From the NCBI GenBank assembly GCA_905178155.1, contig CAJINV010000010.1:729188-793187 (forward strand): a stretch of DNA of 64,000 bases, written 5' to 3'. Positions within the stretch are counted from its first letter, which is position 1, and the number at the start of each line of letters is the position of its first letter. Of this stretch, positions 57,213 to 64,000 are shown one piece after another. Under the pieces are notes generated by a model. The model had not been told where the DNA came from. It worked only from the letters and a program-made list of their open reading frames with translations, and made no database searches. Position numbers and translations under genes: made by a program. The DNA comes from Amoebophrya sp. A120 (Eukaryota > Sar > Dinophyceae > Syndiniales > Amoebophryaceae).

Positions 57213-60200
57213 CTATACGTCGATGAAGCTGTTTCGGAAGCCCGGCTCCTGCATCGCAAAGTCCTGGTCGAACGTTATCGGCGTCTGTAACTGTGTCACT
57301 TCCTTCAGCTTCTTCCGAATTTTCTCCAGCATGCGCCACCGGTACTCGAATTGCGCCTTTTTGTTCGATATCCTGTGCAAAAATGTCTGGGTCTGGAAGT
57401 TTGCATCTGATTCGTCATGCTAGTCGGGCACGACTCTGCACTCTGTATTGTGTAGGTCCATCGAAACAGCCTCTCTGTCGGCTGTCAGGCAAAAACGCAG
57501 TTGCTTCTTATGCGGAATACGCAGCACAGAAGCACGAAAAATGTTGTCATGCTTGGCTGCGCATTACAGTTCAGCTATTCTTGTTCACTGACTTGCATCA
57601 CAAGTTTCCAGACCCAGACATATTTGCAATACATATTCGACTGGCTACTGTTCACCCCGCGTATCGTCGCCGTGGTTCCGAAGAAAAACCTATTGTCAGG
57701 AAAAATCCCCCGTCCCCATATCAAAACGAAATTAGTGATGCTGGCTTTGGGTACACAAATCGGAATTGTGTTCCAGTAGAGAACTAAACGCAGGCCGGAA
57801 GCCTAAGGCAGCGGTCTTTTGATGTAGGCGCCTAGTCGATGGCAGACGGCTACCCTGTAGGCCTTACAGCAATACAAACCGCCTGCGTAACGTGGCGGAC
57901 AGCCTGGCTGCGCCTTCCTGCAAGACAAATGTGATTTGTGACCTCAACTCAGCAACACAAATTTTCGGAAACATGCGTGTTCAATATGGGGAGGAGGGAT
58001 TTTTGCTCCCAATAAAACCTCGCGCATTTTTCTATCCAAGAAAAAAACTGTGTTAGTGTAACTTTCTTGAAGGAATGGCATTACAAATTTGCTCTGCATG
58101 ACAGAGAAAATCTGTCATGCGTGGCTTGTAAGGGAAAACACACATGAAACGAGGGCCGCATGGTTGTCCGGCATGACAGGTGTATCTCTGCTGCATGTTC
58201 TGCAACACAAATTTACACTTACACAGTTTTTTTCTTGCATATTTTCCGCTAGATCTTCAATCGTGAGCTTTTTCGGTGGATCGATCAAGTTCAACCCGAT
58301 CTATCAAATGTAAAAATGTCTGGGTCTGGGAACTTGTGATGCTGGGTAGCGTCTCATGATGAGGCTACAAATGCTGGCGCAGCATGACAAGTTTCTGAGC
58401 TCCTACCTGTTGCCTATTCTGCATGACAAACTGCACTTCTGCATCACAGGAAAACGCAGCTCTTGGGTAACGTGCATGACAGATTTAAGAGTCATGCCAG
58501 ACAAGCATGACAAACACTAATTCTTCCAGACCCAGACATTTTTGCAATGCATACGATCAGCCGCAGGCGGATGTCCTTTTTCGTGATGCTCAGCTCTTCC
58601 ATATTCTGAGTAAAAGCATCCCCACCCCAGAGTGTCTGTGTCATGCAAATCTGCATGACAAAAATGTTTCTGATCCGGAGCCCCATGCGAAGCTATTGCC
58701 CTTCGTGTTTTGGAGTTTGCGATGCTCAAATCAGCGCGATATGCTAGATTTGTGATCCTAGCTAAACAGGACTACACTACGGGGCCAAATTTCTTTGTCA
58801 TGCGAAACAACTAAAGCTGGTTGATTTGTCTAGCAGATTTCCCATCTTGACTCTGGTGTGGGCATGTTTTTACATAGGATATTCCACGTCCATGTCCCCG
58901 TAGATGGAGTGGAGAAGCTGCTTATCCTGTGCAAAACTATCGTACTCGTATAAATGCAAGTCTTGCATTACAAATCTTGTTCCCACGGCAGATCTGCATT
59001 GCAAATTTTATTTCTCACGCTGAGGAAATTTGTAATGCATTTATACGAGTACGATACTTTTGCAATTCATACTGCTGCTGCGTCATCGACGTGTCCTTGT
59101 ATTTCAAATACTTTTCCTTCAGCTCCTTCTCCTCCTCCTCCGTCCACTTTCGCTCATTGTGCTTCAAATCTAACTTCGCCTGTTTCAGTTCGGCCTTCAT
59201 TTCGTCGTACGTCTTTTTGTTGATCACCATGTCCTCCATCTTTTTCTTCATCACCGCGGTCTCGTAGTTTTTCAGAATCCCGTCCCAGTTTTCGTAGCTC
59301 CCCGTGAGCTATCAAATGTAAAAATGTCTGGGTCTGGAAGATTCTGAGACTTGTCATGCATGTTTTGCATGACCCAGGATGTCTTGAATGCACGACCTAG
59401 CATCACAGATTTTTAGAGGGCTTCCTGATGCCTACCCCGCATGACGAACGCCCTCCCCGCGAAGCACAAACTAGACTCCTCTTGCTGGTCATGCAGTACA
59501 GATTTCTTCAGAGACCAAAGTTAGCATCACAAGTTCCAATTCTTCCAGAGCCAGACACTTTTACATTTGATATGAGCTCATCGCGGCCCGTGGTCAGGTT
59601 CAGCAGCAGTTCGGTGATCGCGAGTTTGTTGTCCTTGTAGCATTTTAGGAACTCGTGTATGGAAGCGTCAGGATCGAATTCGTGAAAGTTGAAATAGTTT
59701 GTGATGCATAAAATGCAACGCAAAAATTGCCTCTATTGCAGAGGACGCAATGGATGCAGACTGTGAGCCTGTTGAGGGGTAGAAATTGAGCTGCTGAAGT
59801 AGCATGAAAAAAGGCGTCTTCCTTAACCAAACAGCGTTACAAACTGGATTTCAGCTCTGCCCAGATTTGTCATGCGCCACTTGAAAACTAGGCGCCAACT
59901 GGTATCCGTTTTTATGCATCACAAATTATTTCAACTCTGACGATTTTGATCCTGACACTCCCATATCGTGCAGTATCAACTTGAACAGGTGGTGGAGGTC
60001 GCGAAACATTTCCGGCCGCTCCACCACGAAGTCCGACTTTATGATCTTCTCCATCCGGGCAAAGAACCGCAGGTTGAAAAAAAGCGCGATGTTACTCGGG
60101 TGCGCGGAGATGATCCTGCGCAGCATTTTACAGGTGAAGTACAGCTGCATCTCGTTGGTGTGGTGGTACCGCTCCAGCATGGTCAACAGGTTCTGGATGA

Positions 60201-63200
60201 TGGTCCAGTCGCACAGCGCTTTAGTGTAATCCGTGATTTTCATCTCGGTCTGCACATTCCCGTACTTGATCACCATAAAAACCTTGGGTTCCTTGGTGTC
60301 CTTATCGGTGACCTCCTCCCTATCGTACGAAAAAACTGTCTCATTTCTTCAACGCTTGACTTTTGCTGCAGTTTATTCAGCATGACAAAAAAATGCTCTT
60401 AGCATGAGAAAAATCTGTGATGCGTCTTCATATGCAAGGGAAAACACTGTCTCGTCACGGAAGTTCTGCATTACAAGTTGAGCCTGAGGCAGTTTTTTTC
60501 TTCCGGTACTCCATCAGGAGCAAGCAGTAGTGCAACGCCTCGATGGAATAGGACAGCACCCGGGCCTCGTGCGTCATCGGCTTGTAGAGCTTGATGACCT
60601 CAATCAGCCGCTGCGCAATGTTGCGCCCGATCAAATTCTCCACCAACACGTAGCCTAGCGCCCGGTTTTCCCTATAACCCGCTCAGATGTTACAATCTCA
60701 AATCGGTTACCATAGAATATGGAAATCTGTGACGCAAGAGTGCATGATCTTCTAGCCAACTCTCATAGTATTGCGCGTGACAAGTTCTGGAGTCCCAGTC
60801 CGCACTACCATCTGGCGAAATTTATATTGCAGAAAGTGGAATGCTGTCCGAGTCTGTCATGTTCATCATGCAAGACAAATCTCAGATTCTATGGTAACCG
60901 ATTTGAGATGGTAACCGATTTGAGCAGGTCATATTCCCGGTCCCGAATTTTGCAGCAGTCGCCAATGATCCGCATCTGCTCGAGTCAGTATCACGTTATC
61001 GCAAGAAAAAACTGTTTCACTGTGAACTTGTGATGCATAGAATGGAGCACAGAACGACTTGTCTTGCTACACCTGCAAGACATTGGATTTTTAGGCGTTT
61101 TTTCCCTTTGGAAGCGCGCATGGCAAATTTTCTGTGTCATGTGTAACAAACTTGTGATGCAGATCTTGCAAAGCCATCACAGTGAAACAGTTTTTTCGTG
61201 GGATACACGTAGAAAAAACGTAAAAGCTATTTGCAATGCAAAAAAACTACACAAAAAAAATCGCACTTGCATGCCTGAAACTTCTACGAAATATGCTAAT
61301 ATGCCTCGAGCTCGACGTCCATGGGAGGTTTTAGTTTTTTTTTTGCTCTATTAATCTGCATTGCAAATAATTCTATGCCCCGCCGGGGTTTTTGTCCTGT
61401 TCGATAGACATGCGCGGAGGACCAGAATGAGCCGATCGGGGTTAATCATGTTCTGGTTTTGTATCATGTTGAAATTAATTGAATATAACCGGTGGTGGGA
61501 GGTTGAAACTATGGCTATGGGTACGAAAACGACTAGAAAGACACGCACGTACTGCGTTTTATATCTTTTTCTTGTAATATACACAAACAATTGGTTACCT
61601 CCTTCCCCTCCTTCTGCAGCTGGTCGACCAATCAGTATGCATTGCAAATATGTCTGGATGTCTGGAAGAATACGATATTTGTCATGCTTATGTGGCATGA
61701 CTCTTAAATCTGTCACGCACGTTACCCAAGAGCTGCCCCATTGTTCTGTCACGCAGAAACGCAATTTGTCATGTAGCATAGGCAACACCTAGAAGCTCTG
61801 AAACTCGTCATGCTCAGCCAGCACTTGTGGCCTCCTCCTGATACGCCACTCAGCATCACAAGTTTCGTCCAGACATCCAGGGATATTTGCGGTTCATAAA
61901 TAGCGCTGCGTGTCAATGTCCACGAGCCCCTGGATGACCTGCGGTGCTACGTCGTACTGCTTATTCTTTTTCCGCTCCGCCTTTGTGAACAGGCGGTAGT
62001 ACTCGAGAAAAAACGCCACAAAGTTCATCACGCGGGACTTGGTGTGGTAATTGAGAAACGGATTTTTTCCGGGCGTGTTGTCGTTCTCGTCCAGCCGTTC
62101 CATTTCCGGATTGATTTTCATCATCTCCTGTATCTTCGCGTTCTCGGTCTGAATCTCCTGAATCATGAACTGCATCAGCTTCGACACCGGAAAGTGGTCC
62201 TCTTCTTCCGCTTTCTGCCCTTGCTCGGTGAAGCTGTCGTGGCAATCCATGAGCTCATATGAACCGCAAATATCCCTGGATGTCTGGGAGATTGCGAGAT
62301 TTGTCATGCTAGTCTGGCATGACTCTGAACTCTGTATTGCGTGCCCGCGAACAGTTCATCCTGTCTGTCATGCAAAAAGGCGGCTTCTCATGCGGAGTAC
62401 GCAACTCTGAGCCACGGAAAAACTTGTCATGCTGGGGAGCGCATTACACTGTGCTCCCTATTCTCTCCCTTGCATCAGAAGTTTCCAGATCCAGACATAT
62501 TTGCGATGCATAGCTCATTCAGCCACTCGCGCGTCGTCGCCAGCGTCGTTGGGTTATGCGTTGCAAACATGTCTGGATCTGGAAGAATGAGAGTTTGTCA
62601 TGCTTGTCTCTCATGACTCCTAAGTCTGTGATGCATGAGCAGGATGAGAGTCCCTTGCCTGTCATGCAAGAGCACAGTTTGCCATGCAGAACTCGCAACA
62701 CGCAGCAGCTGAAGAACTTGTCATGCTTGGCTGCGTATTGCAGTGTGTCCACTATTCCCAAGCCAGCATCACAAGTTTCCAGACATCCAGACATATTTGA
62801 ATTTGATAGGGGTCGAGGGACTCGGCGAGCGTGTTCCCAGAAAACTTCAGCGCCGACCTATCAAAAGGAAAAGTCCCCCTCCACATATCAAACAGAAGTC
62901 TCTGCTGCTGGATCTCCGTACACGCATCAGATTTGTCTTGCAGTAGAGGACTGCAGGCATGCGCCAAGCCTGAGCCGAGAGGCTTTGGCGTAGCCTCCTA
63001 GCATGAACAACGTCGATGGTGTAGGCCCAATAGCATCACAAACCGCCCTCATAATGCGGCAGATTCTCTGGGTTTGCCTGCATGCAAGACAGCCAGGATT
63101 TGTGGCCACAAATCTGCATCACAGATTTTCAGAAAAAGGCGCTTTCAATATGGGGAGAGGGGATCTTTCCTCACAATACGACCGGTTGTGCTCTGCGAGC

Positions 63201-64000
63201 TCGCCGACCGCGGGCGCGATATCAAATGCAAATATGTCTGGGTCTGGAAGCCTGTGATGCTGGGTGGCGTCTCATGATGAGGCTACAAATGCTGGCTCAG
63301 CATGACAAGTTTCTGAGCTCCTAGGTGTTGCCTATTCTGCATGACAAACTGCGCTTCTGCATCACAGAAAAGCGGAGCTCTTGGGTAACGTGCATGACAG
63401 ATTTAAGAATCATGCCGGACAAGCATGACAAACATGAATTCTTCCAGACCCAGACATTTTTACATTTGATACGCGAGGTCCTGGAACAACACGTCCGTCG
63501 TGACAATGTCCTTCTTCTATCACAATGAAAAACGCCGTCACCCCCGAACTTGGGAGCATTCGTATTGCAAACCTTTCCAACAGAAACACGCGCCCGCTTG
63601 CATCTAGCAGCATCACAGATTTCCAATCGTGAATAGCGAAGATTTGTATTGCAACAGATCCCAGCAAGGGCGGCGCTTGCCATGCAAGCAATGCTATATA
63701 CGCCTAGACTCTGCATCACAAAGATAGATTCATATTCCTTTGATGCATGACAAAAAGTTTTCATTGGGAAACTTCGCATCACAAATTATTGCAACTTTTG
63801 GGGGTGGGGGCATTTTTCATGTTGATATCTTCGTGTTTTGCTTCATACCGCCAAACTGCTTTTTCAGTGGGACCCGCGCCTTGGTCGAAGCTTCCTTTTC
63901 CAGCTGCAGGGTGCGATCCTTGAGGTGCTCACGCATGGAGGTGGACACGCCAAACCCGCCGTGTCTTGGCTTGATAGAACCTGTCGTACATCATCGTGGT
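57213..64000 (-). CDS. TIMELESS: Timeless/Tof1-like replication-fork protection protein, 5'-partial
   Basis: Stop TAG 57215-57213; 17 exons visible, and the frame is open to about 63985 where the 5' end is unresolved. Timeless (Tof1/Swi1) with Tipin stabilises stalled replication forks in the nucleus. Likeness is to the family pattern from memory: an N-terminal RHGGFG with basic helices (REHLKDRTLQLEKEAS), FVAFFLEYYRLFTKAERKKN, a helical ALHYCLLLME segment, and especially the block NLLTMLERYHHTNEMQLYFT, KMLRRIISAHPSNIALFFNL, then FKLILHEFLKCYKDNKLAIT and ELLLNLT. These correspond to the conserved Timeless stretch LLLRSY..N....VVKMLHRIA...FxLxxF...KYIL..F..L..KN...FVELLF. The C-terminus has a coiled coil (about 59072-59304) and DIRLRLIGLNLIDPPKKLTI. 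Sixteen IEs act as introns, and an ordinary GT-AG intron (60976-61598) holds a seventeenth. One exon is only 13 nt (58015-58027). Confidence 0.7.
57369..57635. mobile_element. Introner element, family A with B/C-type left tip
   Basis: 267 bp, TSD TTCGA. Left end TATCCTGTGCAAAAATGTCT joins a tip typical of C to an A core. Last intron of the Timeless-like gene. Confidence 0.92.
57691..58014. mobile_element. Introner element, family D
   Basis: 324 bp, TSD AAACC. Confidence 0.92.
58033..58241. mobile_element. Introner element, family I
   Basis: 209 bp, TSD TTTTC. Only 18 bp from the previous IE, leaving the 13-nt exon 58015-58027. Confidence 0.92.
58302..58553. mobile_element. Introner element, family A
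   Basis: 252 bp, TSD CGATC. Nearly identical to 63220-63471. Confidence 0.93.
58602..58881. mobile_element. Introner element, family B
   Basis: 280 bp, TSD TTCCA. Confidence 0.92.
58923..59071. mobile_element. Introner element, family C
   Basis: 149 bp, TSD CTGCT. Exon between this and the B copy is 36 nt. Confidence 0.93.
59310..59572. mobile_element. Introner element, family A
   Basis: 263 bp, TSD TGAGC. Close copy of 50844-51105. Confidence 0.93.
59658..59965. mobile_element. Introner element, family H
   Basis: 308 bp, TSD TCGTG. Splits LILHE / FLKCYK in the conserved Timeless block. Confidence 0.93.
60321..60508. mobile_element. Introner element, family K
   Basis: 188 bp, TSD CTCCC/CTCCA. 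Confidence 0.9.
60673..60933. mobile_element. Introner element, family J
   Basis: 261 bp, TSD TTCCC. Confidence 0.92.
60976..61598 (-). other. Ordinary GT-AG intron of the Timeless-like gene
   Basis: 623 bp. Donor AAGGAG^GTAACC after LQKEGKE; acceptor GAGCAG^ATGCGG before MRIIGDCCKIRDRE, phase 0 (an alternative acceptor three bases earlier keeps one more Gln). The sequence 61206-61597 is AT-rich with stops in the coding frame. A family F introner element lies inside it. Confidence 0.65.
60997..61205. mobile_element. Introner element, family F, nested in an ordinary intron
   Basis: 209 bp, TSD CACGT. Only about 20 bp from the 3' end of the host GT-AG intron; nearly identical to 22894-23102. 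Confidence 0.93.
61636..61898. mobile_element. Introner element, family A
   Basis: 263 bp, TSD ATCAG/AATAG (3/5). Both TIRs carry ATG/CAT insertions (GTCTGGATGTCTGG). Confidence 0.85.
62258..62512. mobile_element. Introner element, family A
   Basis: 255 bp, TSD GCTCA. Confidence 0.93.
62555..62808. mobile_element. Introner element, family A
   Basis: 254 bp, TSD TGGGT/GGGGT. The exon to its left (62513-62549) is 37 nt. Confidence 0.91.
62859..63178. mobile_element. Introner element, family D
   Basis: 320 bp, TSD CGACC. Confidence 0.92.
63220..63471. mobile_element. Introner element, family A
   Basis: 252 bp, TSD CGCGA. Confidence 0.93.
63518..63827. mobile_element. Introner element, family G
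   Basis: 310 bp, TSD TCTTC. First visible intron of the Timeless-like gene. Confidence 0.92.

Noticed and set aside
60997-61630. A gene boundary between 60934 and 61630
   Set aside because: A GT-AG intron (61598 to 60976) joins KEGKE to MRIIGDCC in phase, and the Timeless-like conserved order continues across it, so one gene is more likely than two.
388-63827. Dozens of open frames on both strands containing peptides such as KCKNVWVWK, NVKMSGSGR, FQTQTFLHLI or PDPDIFAFD
   Set aside because: These strings are translations of the family A TIRs in different frames. Such frames are readings through introner elements, not genes.
388-63827. Regularly spaced repeats that could suggest a CRISPR-like array
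   Set aside because: Spacing is irregular, repeats occur as inverted pairs bounding each unit, each unit has its own TSD, and the intervening DNA is coding exons.
1-64000. Bacterial or organellar origin of the window
   Set aside because: Spliced reading frames, eukaryote-only families (DcpS, Timeless) and introners throughout argue for nuclear DNA; there are no operons or Shine-Dalgarno sites.

Overview
The window looks like nuclear DNA of an early-branching dinoflagellate of the Amoebophrya (Syndiniales) type. All eight recognisable genes lie on the minus strand (a one-way gene array). Their coding sequence is cut into about 110 short exons by dispersed, transposon-like introns, and one gene belongs to a membrane-protein family that I know only from dinoflagellates. 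The organism call is an inference. What is seen directly is the introner architecture, which has been described for Amoebophrya genomes.

The main content is 126 introner elements (IEs), one of them truncated, covering roughly half the window. Each starts TAT and ends ATA (a few tips are mutated), has terminal inverted repeats (TIRs), and sits between two copies of a 5-bp target-site duplication (TSD). About 100 of the TSDs match 5/5. I sorted them by TIR start: A TATCAAATGCAAAAATGTCT (57 copies; tips TATGCATTGC and TATGGATTGC also occur), B TATCCTGTGTAAAAACGTCC (16), C TATGCATTGCAAAAGTATCG (8), D TATCAAAAGGAAAAATCCCC (13), E TATCGCAAGAAAAAAGTGTT (6), F TATCGCAAGAAAAAACTGTT (3), G TATTACAGTGAAAAATGCCC (4), H TATGGATGTGTCAGGATCGA (4), I TATCCAAGAAAAAAACTGTG (4), J TATAACCCGCTCAGATGTTA (4), K TATCGTACGAAAAAACTGTC (2), L (A tips with a foreign core, 2), M TATGAAAGTGCACAACTCCA (2), N TATGGAGAGAAAAAAGTTTG (1). 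Removing each element plus one TSD copy joins the exons in frame. On the minus strand an exon therefore runs from (start of the IE to its right minus 6) down to (end of the IE to its left plus 1). With this rule I read complete frames for genes of 880, 344, 1892, 475 and 2322 codons with no internal stop.

Layout: 1-150, 62-bp tandem repeat. 328-5598, unknown basic-tailed protein (11 exons). 6425-10429, dinoflagellate-type membrane protein (11 exons, one ordinary intron). 10819-25949, asparagine-synthetase-like enzyme with a very long C-terminal extension (35 exons). 25950-28080, intergenic, with a 1.3-kb GC-rich island. 28081-31136, scavenger decapping enzyme DcpS (7 exons). 31943-33178, small uncertain gene. 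34756-50047, unknown 2322-residue protein (33 exons). 51106-56366, unknown acidic, Ser/Ala/FG-rich protein with two apparent frameshifts. 57213-64000, Timeless/Tof1-like replication-fork protein, 5' end open or outside the window.

The genes do not form an obvious pathway (mRNA decay, amino-acid metabolism, replication-fork protection, unknowns). What ties the window together is the shared intron machinery. No transposase or other autonomous element was found, so the IEs here are non-autonomous.
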